This document shows, one piece after another, positions 53,048-61,675 of a DNA stretch of 64,000 nucleotides. The stretch lies in NCBI RefSeq assembly GCF_001461035.1, contig NZ_LNAM01000175.1, positions 1-64,000 of the forward strand, given 5' to 3'. This DNA is from Acetivibrio ethanolgignens (GTDB taxonomy: Bacteria; Bacillota; Clostridia; Lachnospirales; Lachnospiraceae). How positions within the stretch are numbered: position 1 is the stretch's first letter; each line of letters starts with the position of its first letter. The notes under the pieces were generated by a model. It was not told the DNA's origin and made no database searches. It saw only the letters and a program-made list of their open reading frames with translations. The position numbers and the translations under genes were made by a program.

Positions 53048-54484
53048 TTACCATCCCATATACTTTTCTCCGGCAGTCTGTACCTTAATCAGATTAGAGG
53101 TTCCTGAAATTCCAAGAGGAAGACCTGCCGTAATAACCGTCAAATCGCCTTCCTTTACCAGTCCCTTATCCATAGCCTCCTTAAGAGCATGGTCAAAAAG
53201 TTCAAAGGCATCCTGCTCCTCCCGGATGTGAAGTGGTACTACACCCCAGGATAGGTTTAACTGCCTCCAAACCTGCGGATGCATTGCACAGCCGAGAATC
53301 ATACATTCCGGCCTGCATTTAGAAATCTTTCTCGCTGTTCTGCCGGATTTTGTAACTGTAATAATCGCCTTGGCATTCAAATCGTGAGCCGTCGTACAGG
53401 TTGCGTGGGAAATAGCCTCTGTCACATCTGGTTTTTCTGAAGTTCCCATTGCACGAAACCGCTTTTTATAATCAATATCCTCTTCCGTCCGTTCTGCAAT
53501 CCGTACCATCGTCTGCAGAGCCTGTACCGGATATTTGCCGGCAGCAGTTTCTCCTGATAGCATAATCGCACTGGTTCCATCATAAATTGCATTTGCCACA
53601 TCTGTCGCCTCTGCTCTGGTCGGACGAGGATTTTTAATCATGGAATCCAGCATCTGGGTCGCTGTAATAACCGGCTTTCCTGCATTATATACCAGCTTGA
53701 TAATCTTTTTCTGAAGCACCGGCACCTCTTCTCCCGGTATCTCTACCCCCATATCTCCACGGGCAATCATGATACCGTCTGCTGCCTTAATAATCTCGTC
53801 GATATTATCAACACCCTGCATATTTTCAATCTTAGCAATAATCTGGATTCCTTCTCCATTATGCTCCTTAAGAATCTGACGTACCTCCTGGATGTCCGAA
53901 GCACTTCTTGTAAAGGAAGCCGCAATAAAATCATATCCATTCTTTGCTGCAAAAATAATATCTTCTCTATCCTTTTCACTGATAAAAGGCATGGAAATCT
54001 GGGAATCTGGCAGATTAACTCCCTTATTATTGGAAATAACACCATCATTCTTTACTTCACACAAAACCTCTGTATCCGTCTTTTCTTTAACTACCATCTC
54101 CACCAGGCCATCGTCAATCAGGATACGAAAGCCCTCAGCTACATCCTTTGGCAAATCCCCATAGGTTACAGAAACCTTTGTCTCGTCCCCGATAATATCC
54201 TCTGTCGTCAGGATAAATTCCTGTCCCTGGGTCAGTGTAATCTTATCCTTTTCAAACTTTTTAATACGAATCTCCGGTCCCTTTGTATCCAGAAGAGCTG
54301 CTACCGGAAGTCCCAGCTCGTTTCTCAATCTCTTTAGCATCTTTAGTCTGTTTAAATGCTCCTCATAATCTGCGTGGGAAAAATTGAATCTTGCCACATT
54401 CATACCAGATTCCATAAGCTGCCGTAGTACCTCTTCGTTATCGGTAGATGGTCCCAGGGTACATATAATCTTTGTCTTTCTCAT
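53048..54484 (-). CDS. pyk: Pyruvate kinase
   Basis: 478 residues, single-module form without the C-terminal PEP-utiliser extension seen in Bacillus. It has RKTKIICTLGPSTDNEEVL, LLDTKGPEIR, MIARGDMGVEIP and the MLSGETAAGKYP active-site segment. AAAAGGAG precedes the ATG. Operon pgmB-pyk-DUF5721. Confidence 0.96.
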   Translation of the reverse strand: MRKTKIICTLGPSTDNEEVLRQLMESGMNVARFNFSHADYEEHLNRLKMLKRLRNELGLPVAALLDTKGPEIRIKKFEKDKITLTQGQEFILTTEDIIGDETKVSVTYGDLPKDVAEGFRILIDDGLVEMVVKEKTDTEVLCEVKNDGVISNNKGVNLPDSQISMPFISEKDREDIIFAAKNGYDFIAASFTRSASDIQEVRQILKEHNGEGIQIIAKIENMQGVDNIDEIIKAADGIMIARGDMGVEIPGEEVPVLQKKIIKLVYNAGKPVITATQMLDSMIKNPRPTRAEATDVANAIYDGTSAIMLSGETAAGKYPVQALQTMVRIAERTEEDIDYKKRFRAMGTSEKPDVTEAISHATCTTAHDLNAKAIITVTKSGRTARKISKCRPECMILGCAMHPQVWRQLNLSWGVVPLHIREEQDAFELFDHALKEAMDKGLVKEGDLTVITAGLPLGISGTSNLIKVQTAGEKYMGW

Positions 54485-54499
54485 ATATTTTCTCCTTTT

Positions 54500-55150
54500 T
54501 TAGTTTAATGCTTTTTCTATCGCTTCTATTTCCATGTCTGCAAAGCCCGGTATATTAAAATCTGCCTCCGGAAGCCGGGAGCGGCTTCCGATGCCTACTG
54601 CCTGCATACCACCTGCATGAGCAGCTTCAATACCGGCCTTTGCATCCTCAAAGACAATACACTCCTCACAGGCAAAGCCCAAGGCCTTAGCTCCCAGCAC
54701 AAATATCTCCGGATCTGGCTTTGCCTTGCTTGTTTTCGTTCCGTCTATAATTTCATCAAAAATTTCTGTAAGATGAAGCCTGTCTAAAATCAATCTCGAA
54801 TTTTTACTTGCTGAGCCAAGGGCAATTTTATAGCCTTTTTCCTTAACATCCTCCAAAAATGCTCTTATCCCCGGCAGTATTTCACTCTCTTTCAGTTTAC
54901 GTATATAGGTAAGATAAACCTCATTTTTCTTTTCACAATACTGTTCTTTTTCTTCCCGAGACATGGTTTTACCGCCCACCTCCAGAACAATTTCAAAGGA
55001 CTGCATTCTACTTACTCCCTTAAGTCTTTCATTATCCTGCTCTGTAAAATCAATCCCAAGCTCATCAGCGATTTCCTTCCATGCCAGATAATGGTACTTT
55101 GCGGTGTCCACAATAACACCATCCAGGTCAAACAATAATCCTTTGTGCAT
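54500..55150 (-). CDS. pgmB: Beta-phosphoglucomutase
   Basis: 216 residues, HAD family. Motif I FDLDGVIVDTAKYHY, then GSASKN and VFEDAKAGIEAAHAGGM. It interconverts beta-glucose-1-phosphate and glucose-6-phosphate, as in maltose or trehalose phosphorolysis. It is 15 bp before pyk. Confidence 0.92.
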   Translation of the reverse strand: MHKGLLFDLDGVIVDTAKYHYLAWKEIADELGIDFTEQDNERLKGVSRMQSFEIVLEVGGKTMSREEKEQYCEKKNEVYLTYIRKLKESEILPGIRAFLEDVKEKGYKIALGSASKNSRLILDRLHLTEIFDEIIDGTKTSKAKPDPEIFVLGAKALGFACEECIVFEDAKAGIEAAHAGGMQAVGIGSRSRLPEADFNIPGFADMEIEAIEKALN

Positions 55151-55308
55151 TCTCTTTCCACCTTTCCTCTTTATCGCTCCTATTATATCACTTTTACCCT
55201 CTCTATGATAGATAGAAAAATATTTTTTTATTTTTCTCTTCCTATCCAGTCAATATTCATGTATAATAATATCGGCTTGTATTTATATAAATGAAAAGAG
55301 GTATGTAA

Positions 55309-56502
55309 ATGGAAAGAAGAGTTGGTACAGTTTCAAGAGGTATCCGTTGCCCAATTATCCGCGAAGGTGATAATCTGGTAGCTATCACCGTTGACAGCGT
55401 CTTAGAGGCTGCTAAAAGCGAAGGCTTTGAGCTTAGGGACAGAGATGTCATTGCCCTTACAGAATCTATCGTTGCCCGTGCTCAGGGTAACTATGCATCC
55501 ATCGATGCTATTGCCGCTGATGTAAAAGCAAAGCTGGGTGGAGAAACCGTTGGTGTTATCTTCCCTATTTTATCCCGTAACCGATTTGCTATCAACCTGA
55601 AGGGTATCGCCATGGGATGCAAAAAGGTTGTACTGATGTTAAGCTATCCAAGGGATGAAGTAGGTAACGCCCTTCTCACCTATGACCAGCTTGATGAAGC
55701 AGGCGTCAACCCTTATTCCGATGTTTTAACTCTGGAAAAATACCGTGAATTATTTGGTGAAAATAAGCATGAATTTACCGGCATCGACTATGTTTCCTAT
55801 TATTCCGATATTATTAAAGAAGCCGGTGCTGAAGTAGAGGTTATTTTTTCCAATCAGGCAAAGACTATTCTTGATTACACAGACTGTGTCATTAACTGCG
55901 ATATCCACACCAGAGTCCGCACCAAGCGTCTTTTGAAAAATGCTGGTGCCAGGGTAGTATGCGGTCTGGATGATATTTTAAATACACCTGTCAATGGCAG
56001 TGGCTACAACACAAAATACGGCCTTTTAGGCTCCAATAAATCTACCGAGGACAAGATTAAGCTCTTCCCCAATGAGTGCAAAGACCTCGTGCTGGATATC
56101 CAGTCTGCTATTTTAGAAAAGACCGGTAAGCACGTTGAGGTTATGGTATACGGTGATGGTGCTTTCAAGGATCCACAGGGCAAAATCTGGGAGCTTGCTG
56201 ATCCGGTGGTATCTCCAGCCTTTACAGATGGTCTCATTGGTACACCAAACGAATTAAAGCTTAAATACCTGGCTGATAATGATTTTGCCAGCTTAAGCGG
56301 AGCTGCATTGAAGGAAGCTATCTCCAATAGCATTAAATCCAAGCAGGACAACCTTGTAGGAAATATGGCTTCCCAGGGTACTACTCCAAGACAGCTGACC
56401 GATTTAATCGGTTCCTTATGTGACTTAACCTCCGGTTCCGGTGACAAGGGAACTCCTGTTATCCTGATTCAGGGTTATTTTGACAATTTCACAACAGAAT
56501 AA
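55309..56502 (+). CDS. CofE-like protein (coenzyme F420-0:L-glutamate ligase family)
   Basis: 397 residues, larger than archaeal CofE (about 250). The N-terminal part has GTVSRGIRCPIIREGDNL, ALTESIVARAQGN and CKKVVLMLSYPRDEVGN. The C-terminal part has DGAFKDPQGKIWELADP and LIGTPNELKLKYLAD. CofE adds glutamate to F420-0, but no F420 gene is present here and Clostridia generally lack F420, so the real substrate is probably different. GAGG stands near the ATG. Confidence 0.8.
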   Translation: MERRVGTVSRGIRCPIIREGDNLVAITVDSVLEAAKSEGFELRDRDVIALTESIVARAQGNYASIDAIAADVKAKLGGETVGVIFPILSRNRFAINLKGIAMGCKKVVLMLSYPRDEVGNALLTYDQLDEAGVNPYSDVLTLEKYRELFGENKHEFTGIDYVSYYSDIIKEAGAEVEVIFSNQAKTILDYTDCVINCDIHTRVRTKRLLKNAGARVVCGLDDILNTPVNGSGYNTKYGLLGSNKSTEDKIKLFPNECKDLVLDIQSAILEKTGKHVEVMVYGDGAFKDPQGKIWELADPVVSPAFTDGLIGTPNELKLKYLADNDFASLSGAALKEAISNSIKSKQDNLVGNMASQGTTPRQLTDLIGSLCDLTSGSGDKGTPVILIQGYFDNFTTE

Positions 56503-56518
56503 TAGATTTTCTTTATAT

Positions 56519-56573
56519 AAAATATCCTCCTGGATTCCTGCCTGTTTTGGCATAATCCAAGAGGATATTTTTA
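56519..56573 (+). terminator. Terminator after the CofE-like gene
   Basis: AAATATCCTC-TGGATT pairs with AATCCA-AGGATATTTTT around a long loop. Nothing further is recognised up to 56730. Confidence 0.8.
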
Positions 56574-56730
56574 TATTACCTGTTTATTTTACTGTTACTT
56601 TGACAGCCGTATATTCGCCTGTATTCAAGATTGATTACATACAAAATCAACCTCTAACTGTTTCTGAACCTTCCGTTTATCTTTAGTTCAATAACTATAC
56701 TCAACCATACCTATGTCAACATTATAGCCC

Positions 56731-57669
56731 CTAAAAATTCTTCCAACATTTTTCACGCAAAAACTGTCCAATAATTTCTAATGGTGCACCCTCATAGTAC
56801 TCCACAAGTAATGTCTTGAACTCTGATACATCCATTTCCGGTATTACCAAAAATCCCATTCCTTGTGCAATTAAATAATGATTTGCAAATATTACAGATG
56901 CCCTCTTATTCCCATCCTTGAATACCTGTGTTTTCATACAGTACATACATAATTCAATCGCTATATCTATCGGTTCTTTGTCCTGCGTTCGTATTTCATC
57001 AATTCGCTCAATGACTACGGATTCGATAGGTAATGGCGGCACATAACTTGTTCCACCGATTTGTACCGGGATCCCACGAATACGACCACCATCATAAAAA
57101 AATCCTTCATTTACCAGCTTTGCAATATGACAAAGCATATAGTAGTTGCTTTCACTTTGGATTACATCTCTATCCAAAATAAACTCCCACGCATGTTTCA
57201 GATTAAGAATCTTCTGCACATCCGTTGCCGATACACCATTCACTTGTCCATTCTCAATAATATCTTCTGTCTGTGGAAATGATGTCGCAACCCCTTCCAA
57301 TACTGCCTGATCGTAGATATTTGCTTTCATATTAGCTCTTGCAAAATCTAAATTCTGCAAAACTCTTGTCGAGAGTTCTTTATCTTCATAACCAAGTGTC
57401 GCTAATTCTTTATTGATTTTACGGATTGATTTATTTAAGTCTTTACGCTCTTTTGCATTACGCAAAAGCAACTGATACAGTTCATCTGAATATGTATCCA
57501 CATAAGTAGATGTCAGTTTACCTGCCACACGTTTGCGGATATATAAATACTTTGCACCACTCACTTCTTTTATTTCCGGATTACCATCATATGGAATTAA
57601 GTTGATTCTTGCCTGTATATCCGCTCGCTGCTGCAACAGCTCTTGAATTTCCGAATAATTTGCACCCAT
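56731..57669 (-). CDS. Fic-like protein lacking the catalytic histidine
   Basis: 312 residues. The N-terminal about 100 residues form a coiled-coil-rich region. A possible inhibitory-helix motif (LEGVATSFPQTEDII, Glu125-Gly126) is followed by the Fic core motif QVFKDGNKR at 248-256. Canonical Fic has HPFx(D/E)GNxR; the His position is Gln, so AMP transfer by the usual route is unlikely. A variant enzyme or non-enzymatic role is possible. Its promoter carries repeated operators. Confidence 0.8.
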   Translation of the reverse strand: MGANYSEIQELLQQRADIQARINLIPYDGNPEIKEVSGAKYLYIRKRVAGKLTSTYVDTYSDELYQLLLRNAKERKDLNKSIRKINKELATLGYEDKELSTRVLQNLDFARANMKANIYDQAVLEGVATSFPQTEDIIENGQVNGVSATDVQKILNLKHAWEFILDRDVIQSESNYYMLCHIAKLVNEGFFYDGGRIRGIPVQIGGTSYVPPLPIESVVIERIDEIRTQDKEPIDIAIELCMYCMKTQVFKDGNKRASVIFANHYLIAQGMGFLVIPEMDVSEFKTLLVEYYEGAPLEIIGQFLREKCWKNF

Positions 57670-57687
57670 TTCTTCCGCCTCTTTCTT

Positions 57688-57731
57688 TTAGGGAACTTTT
57701 ATATAATTTATTATAAGCAAAAGTTCCCTAA
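57688..57731. promoter_or_regulatory. Inverted operator TTAGGGAACTTTT / AAAAGTTCCCTAA with fic promoter
   Basis: Perfect 13-base arms at 57688-57700 and 57719-57731. A third partial copy, TTAGAGAACTTTT, begins near 57747. The minus-strand promoter TTGATA (57738-57733), 17-bp spacer, TATAAT (57715-57710) lies across it, so the right arm sits between -35 and -10 and the left arm near the start site. Confidence 0.75.
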
Positions 57732-57756
57732 GTATCAATATATTTTTAGAGAACTT

Positions 57757-58163
57757 TTATGACATATTCTTTATCAAAAGCTGTGCAATTCTTGCTTCTG
57801 ACCACGAGTAATCCTTCATATACTCTCCACCATAGTTTTGCACCGCCTCAACCTCTCCTTCTAAGATACGATACAAGTCGCAATTTATCTGTTCTGTACG
57901 AATATATTTTTCCGTCCTACAGAATAAAGTATTTGTTCAATTCCTGCTGTTCTTAGTGCCTCCATCAAACGGTGGAAGGTTACACGATATAAAATCTGCG
58001 TACTCTCATCTGCCGGCCATCCGGCCACAGACACGAAATCGCCTCACCGCTGCTAAGTCCCGCCTGTGCACGGTCTACCAACAAAGCCATAAGCTCTGTC
58101 TGTTTGGCTCCACCCAGATGTATCACAGTACCATCCACCGAAATAACAAAATTCGGATACCTC
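57757..58163 (-). pseudogene. Frameshifted remnant of a SARP/BTAD-type regulator C-terminus
   Basis: Three minus-strand frames join into one recognisable protein. The first reads NFVISVDGTVIHLGGAKQ.. to ..EAISCLWPDG, like a winged-helix SARP domain. The next frame reads ADESTQILYRVTFHRLMEAL..GIEQILYS. The third reads YIRTEQINCDLYRILEGE through AVQNYGGEYMKDYSWSEARI to the stop at 57757. This is the usual end of clostridial response-regulator/BTAD proteins. At least two frameshifts and a missing N-terminus make it non-functional. Confidence 0.7.
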
Positions 58164-58177
58164 TATTCCATTTCCAT

Positions 58178-58666
58178 CTAAAACCATTTAAGCACCCAAT
58201 AGATAACTCCCAGCACCCAGGAGCTAAAAATACCATAAAGGATTACAGGGCCTGCAATGGTAAATATCTTGCAACCGATTCCAAAGACCTGTCCCTCCTT
58301 CTTAAACTCAATGGCGGGTGCTGCTACCGAATTGGCAAAACCGGTAATCGGAACTACTGTTCCCGCACCGCCAAACTTCGCCAGCCTTTGATACAGCTGA
58401 AGTCCAGTCAGTACAACACTTAAAAAAATCAGGCAGAGAATACCATACAGGGCAGCTGTTTCCTCCTTCATTCCCATACCCTTAAACCAGTTATTAAAGG
58501 CCTGCCCCAGAGTACAGATGATACCTCCAATCAAAAATGCCTTTATCATATTTAGCCACCAGCAGTGGGTAGGCGTCATTTCTTTTACATAAGCATTGTA
58601 TTTTTTCTTCTTCTTGCTTTCATCTGTTTCATTTAATATTTCCTGTATATCCGGCTTATCTGCCAT
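58178..58666 (-). CDS. spoVAC: Stage V sporulation protein AC
   Basis: 162 residues, four to five membrane helices, with PTHCWWLNMIKAFLIGG and KFGGAGTVVPITGFANSVA. A component of the dipicolinate channel, mechanosensitive in Bacillus. The frame opens at 58792, but AAGGAGG 8 bases before the ATG at 58666 (MADKPDIQ) fixes the start. Last gene of the spoVAA-AB-AC row. Confidence 0.93.
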   Translation of the reverse strand: MADKPDIQEILNETDESKKKKKYNAYVKEMTPTHCWWLNMIKAFLIGGIICTLGQAFNNWFKGMGMKEETAALYGILCLIFLSVVLTGLQLYQRLAKFGGAGTVVPITGFANSVAAPAIEFKKEGQVFGIGCKIFTIAGPVILYGIFSSWVLGVIYWVLKWF

Positions 58667-58691
58667 TTCATTTCCTCCTTCCTGCAGCCAT

Positions 58692-59105
58692 TTATGGCCA
58701 GAACATCTGATAATAGCTTCCAAGGGCCTTTCCTGCTGCAATCGCCAAAACAATATAGGGGATTCCCTGTACCAGCCTTGCCCGCTCCGCAAATATCGGT
58801 ATTACCTTAAGAATTTCTGCCAGAGCCATTGCAAAGCATCCTATATATATGCCGCAAAACAATCCAAACACTAAAAGTATCGGTTTGCCACCCGGTATCC
58901 CCCATTCAAAAACAGAAATCACATTCCCTGCAATACCGCCCCAGATGATGCAGCTTTCATAAGCCGCAATATGCGTAGCAGTTGCTGTCCGTGAGGCCAG
59001 CTGAGGAAAAACACCGATGAGGCTTATCAAAGCAAAAACACCACCTGATACAACGCCGCCTCCTGCCGCTGCTATCAGAAAAAGCAATACATTTTTAACC
59101 AGCAT
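58692..59105 (-). CDS. spoVAB: Stage V sporulation protein AB
   Basis: About 137 residues, hydrophobic (LLFLIAAAGGGVVSGGVFAL, ILLVFGLFCGIYIGCFAMAL). GGGAGGG precedes the ATG at 59105 (TTG at 59108 is also possible). It overlaps spoVAA by about 11 bp. Confidence 0.9.
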   Translation of the reverse strand: MLVKNVLLFLIAAAGGGVVSGGVFALISLIGVFPQLASRTATATHIAAYESCIIWGGIAGNVISVFEWGIPGGKPILLVFGLFCGIYIGCFAMALAEILKVIPIFAERARLVQGIPYIVLAIAAGKALGSYYQMFWP

Positions 59106-59727
59106 CAATGCTCTTTCCCTCCCGTTGTGCATCCTTTATCAAGGCATCGTTAATATCCGTTTCATAGCTTCGCATCTGGATTTGAATCGGTGTAGGGTCC
59201 TTTTGTATCTTCTTCCGGGAAAAATGATTAAAAAATACCAAGATTCCGATTGCAAGGCCTACACAATATCCAAGCTCTGCTACAGTACCACCCGTACTCT
59301 TACTTCCTGTCACCAGAAAATAAATCTTATCAAATACATCAGAAACACTAACATCTTCATTAAAGGTCATAATAGAGAAAGCAGAGCCGAAAAAGGCAAT
59401 CATACCAACAAAAGCCGCTTTTACCCATTCCCAGGCCTTCGGTGGTTTCTTTCCAGGAGCAATATAGTTAATAATAAAATCCTTTTCTCCCAGATTCACT
59501 ACCAGCACTCCCGGAAACCGTTTTTCAATGAGTTCAATTACCTTCATAATTGAGAAAATGTATTTGGTACTTTCCTTGGCCGTTACTGTATACAACAGCA
59601 TTTCCTTTACTTCATCCTCAATCTTTTTATCCGAACACAAAATGGTACCCAAATCACGGAGAAATATTTTTTTGTTTAAAATATCGGTACTCTGCTCCAG
59701 TTTTAAATAAAGAGTTGCTTCTCTCAT
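59095..59727 (-). CDS. spoVAA: Stage V sporulation protein AA
   Basis: 210 residues. A soluble N-terminal region (LYLKLEQSTDI to about 95) is followed by two membrane helices (VKAAFVGMIAFFGSAFSIM, VAELGYCVGLAIGILVFF). Its ATG shares 4 bp (ATGA) with a small ORF upstream. The only ribosome site, GGAGGAG, lies 13-14 bases away inside that ORF, so coupling is likely. Confidence 0.92.
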   Translation of the reverse strand: MREATLYLKLEQSTDILNKKIFLRDLGTILCSDKKIEDEVKEMLLYTVTAKESTKYIFSIMKVIELIEKRFPGVLVVNLGEKDFIINYIAPGKKPPKAWEWVKAAFVGMIAFFGSAFSIMTFNEDVSVSDVFDKIYFLVTGSKSTGGTVAELGYCVGLAIGILVFFNHFSRKKIQKDPTPIQIQMRSYETDINDALIKDAQREGKSIDAG

Positions 59728-59855
59728 AGACAGACAAACACTCCTCCCGGCATTTTATCTCTTCCAGATACCGTATCTGCATAGATCACCGCTCCGAGTA
59801 AAACAAAAAACACTACGACTGCTACCCAGAGAATTCTTTTTCTTTGTTTGCTCAT
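59724..59855 (-). CDS. 43-residue membrane peptide between sigF and spoVAA
   Basis: ATG at 59855 with AAAGGGG 7 bases upstream. A basic N-terminus (MSKQRKR) is followed by one helix (ILWVAVVVFFVLLGAVIYA) and a short tail ending MPGGVFVCL. The stop overlaps the spoVAA ATG by 4 bp. The position implies forespore-stage expression with spoVA. No known SpoVA subunit matches, so it may be a new small component or a coupling leader. Confidence 0.65.
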   Translation of the reverse strand: MSKQRKRILWVAVVVFFVLLGAVIYADTVSGRDKMPGGVFVCL

Positions 59856-59932
59856 ACAATTGCCCCTTTTCTATCATTTCCTAAGAGTAGTATGAAGCTG
59901 TAAATAAACTGCTATACTGGTAATTTTTTCAA

Positions 59933-60649
59933 TTATTGCATAAATTCCTTTCTCATGCTGCCTAAAATTTTCTTTTCCAGACGGCTTACCTGCACCTGGG
60001 ATATCCCCAGCTCCTTTGCCACCTCTGTCTGGGTTCGCTCCTCAAAATACCGCATAGAAATCAATTTTTTCTCCTTCTCTCCCAGATTATCAAGGAGCTG
60101 TTTTAAAACCATTCGGTTTAAGAGCCGCTCTCCTTCATTTTTTGGCTCTGGAAGCTTGTCCACCAGGCAGATTTCATTGCCGTCTCCCTGATAAACCGAT
60201 TTGTATATGGATTCCACTTCTCCGTTTGCCTCCAAAGCCATAACAATATCTTCTATCGAAAGCTTGGTCTCTTCTGCTATTTCCTTTAAGGTCGCATCTC
60301 TCCCTAGCCGTTGGGATAGGACTTCTCCCGCCTGCCTTATTTTCCAGCCGTTTTCCTTTAAGGAGCGGCTTACCTTCATCATTCCATCGTCCCGCAGAAA
60401 ACGCTTGATTTCCCCGCTGATCATCGGCACAGCGTAGGTCGAAAACTGGACCTGAAAGCTTCCGTCAAACTTGTCCACAGCCTTCATAAGACCAATACTT
60501 CCGATTTGAAACAAATCCTGTGGATCCTGCCCCCGGTTGGTAAAACGCCTCACGATGCTCCACACTAAGGCCATATTTTCTGTAATCACTTTATCTCTTG
60601 CAACTTTATCTCCTTCTCTCGCCCGTTGAATTAACGCAAGAGTATCCAT
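59933..60649 (-). CDS. sigF: RNA polymerase sporulation sigma factor SigF
   Basis: 238 residues. Sigma-70 region 2 (DLFQIGSIGLMKAVDKFD, FSTYAVPMISGEIKRFLRDD) and region 4 (RYFEERTQTEVAKELGISQVQVSRLEK) are both present. It drives early forespore genes. AGGAGG-6-ATG fixes the start at 60649, two codons inside the open frame. Follows spoIIAB by 10 bp. Confidence 0.95.
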   Translation of the reverse strand: MDTLALIQRAREGDKVARDKVITENMALVWSIVRRFTNRGQDPQDLFQIGSIGLMKAVDKFDGSFQVQFSTYAVPMISGEIKRFLRDDGMMKVSRSLKENGWKIRQAGEVLSQRLGRDATLKEIAEETKLSIEDIVMALEANGEVESIYKSVYQGDGNEICLVDKLPEPKNEGERLLNRMVLKQLLDNLGEKEKKLISMRYFEERTQTEVAKELGISQVQVSRLEKKILGSMRKEFMQ

Positions 60650-60659
60650 TTTCACCCTC

Positions 60660-61076
60660 CTACAGCTGCTTTACCATATAAACGGTAGTACCCTCCTTAG
60701 GCTTTGACTCTACCTCCAGATGGTCCATAAAGGTTTCCATAAAGGTAAAGCCCATACCAGACCGTTCCCACTCCGGTCTCGTCGTATACAAAGGTTCCAT
60801 TGCCTTTTTTACATCAGAAATGCCAACGCCATCATCTATGACCCAAAGTCTTAGCTCACGGCCCTCTATCTGGCACTTTAGCTTTATCTTTCCCTCTTTT
60901 TCTCCATAGCCGTGAATAATTGCATTTGTCACTGCCTCAGAAACTGCCGTTTTGATATCAGCCAGCTGCTCCAGCGTGGGATTGAGTCTGGTAATAAAGG
61001 CCGCTACTACAATTCTTGCAAAGCTTTCATTTTCCGAGATGCTTTCCATCTCCAGATAAATTTCATTTCGATTCAT
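60660..61076 (-). CDS. spoIIAB: Anti-sigma F factor SpoIIAB
   Basis: 138 residues, GHKL kinase: ADIKTAVSEAVTNAIIHGY (N box), VIDDGVGI (G1) and RSGMGFTFMETFMD (G2). It binds SigF and phosphorylates SpoIIAA. GGAGG before the ATG at 61076 is preferred over 61091. Confidence 0.95.
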   Translation of the reverse strand: MNRNEIYLEMESISENESFARIVVAAFITRLNPTLEQLADIKTAVSEAVTNAIIHGYGEKEGKIKLKCQIEGRELRLWVIDDGVGISDVKKAMEPLYTTRPEWERSGMGFTFMETFMDHLEVESKPKEGTTVYMVKQL

Positions 61077-61098
61077 TTTCTTATCCTCCAAAATAAAG

Positions 61099-61431
61099 CT
61101 ATAAATTTTCCAGTATCTTCTCTACACTGTCATATTTTTCGATGATTTTATACAAACCCGAAATCCGAAATATGCGGTCTACTCCCGGTCCTACTCCTGT
61201 TACAAAGGCCCGTCCCCCGGTAAAGATAACCTTTTTATATCTTCCCATCACCATACCGATGCCGGAGCTATCCATAAAGGGCACTCCCGTAAAATCAAAA
61301 ATTACATGCTTTGCCCCCTCCTTTTCAATTTTCCGGTCAGCCTCTGCCCTAAGAAGCATAGCACGGTGATGATCCAGCTCGTCCCGAATATGGATAATCA
61401 GACAGCCTTTTTTCAATTCAAAAGTTTCCAT
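61099..61431 (-). CDS. spoIIAA: Anti-anti-sigma F factor SpoIIAA
   Basis: 110 residues, STAS fold. The phosphorylated serine is in FMDSSGIGMVMGRYK. Dephosphorylated SpoIIAA frees SigF from SpoIIAB. First gene of the operon. A palindrome (61481-61519) lies about 50 bp upstream; I could not fit a clean sigma-H promoter there. Confidence 0.95.
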   Translation of the reverse strand: METFELKKGCLIIHIRDELDHHRAMLLRAEADRKIEKEGAKHVIFDFTGVPFMDSSGIGMVMGRYKKVIFTGGRAFVTGVGPGVDRIFRISGLYKIIEKYDSVEKILENL

Positions 61432-61480
61432 TTTTTATCTTCCTTTCTATACCGCCGCAGTGCAATCCCTAGCGGATCGT

Positions 61481-61519
61481 TTTTTATTCGATAGGATGAG
61501 CTTTCCTATCGAATAAAAA
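61481..61519. promoter_or_regulatory. Palindrome upstream of spoIIAA
   Basis: TTTTTATTCGATAGGA and TCCTATCGAATAAAAA form a long inverted repeat around about 7 bases, between the TA operon terminator and spoIIAA. It may be an operator or a further terminator. Confidence 0.4.
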
Positions 61520-61553
61520 AGGAAGGACCGGGGGCTTGTCCCTGGTTCTTCCT
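61513..61553 (-). terminator. Terminator of the RelE/Phd operon
   Basis: GGAAGGACC.GGGG and CCC.GGTTCTTCC form a GC-rich hairpin followed by TTTTTT on the minus strand, about 120 bp after relE. The first T run is shared with the palindrome next to it. Confidence 0.7.
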
Positions 61554-61675
61554 TCGTAAATGTTTTGTCTTTCTATTTATCATAATGAATCCTGCCAAAA
61601 AAAGCAAGAAAACCCTGTCGCCTTCTTATGACAAATTTCTTTTCTTAGCCATTTTTATCAAAAATTAAAAATCTG

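Noticed and set aside
57956-58423. 155-codon plus-strand ORF
   Set aside because: It is antisense to spoVAC and to the regulator remnant; composition is that of a shadow frame.
61481-61519. Sigma-H promoter for spoIIA
   Set aside because: AGGA and GAAT elements are present, but their distance is about 18 bases rather than 21-22, so no confident call.
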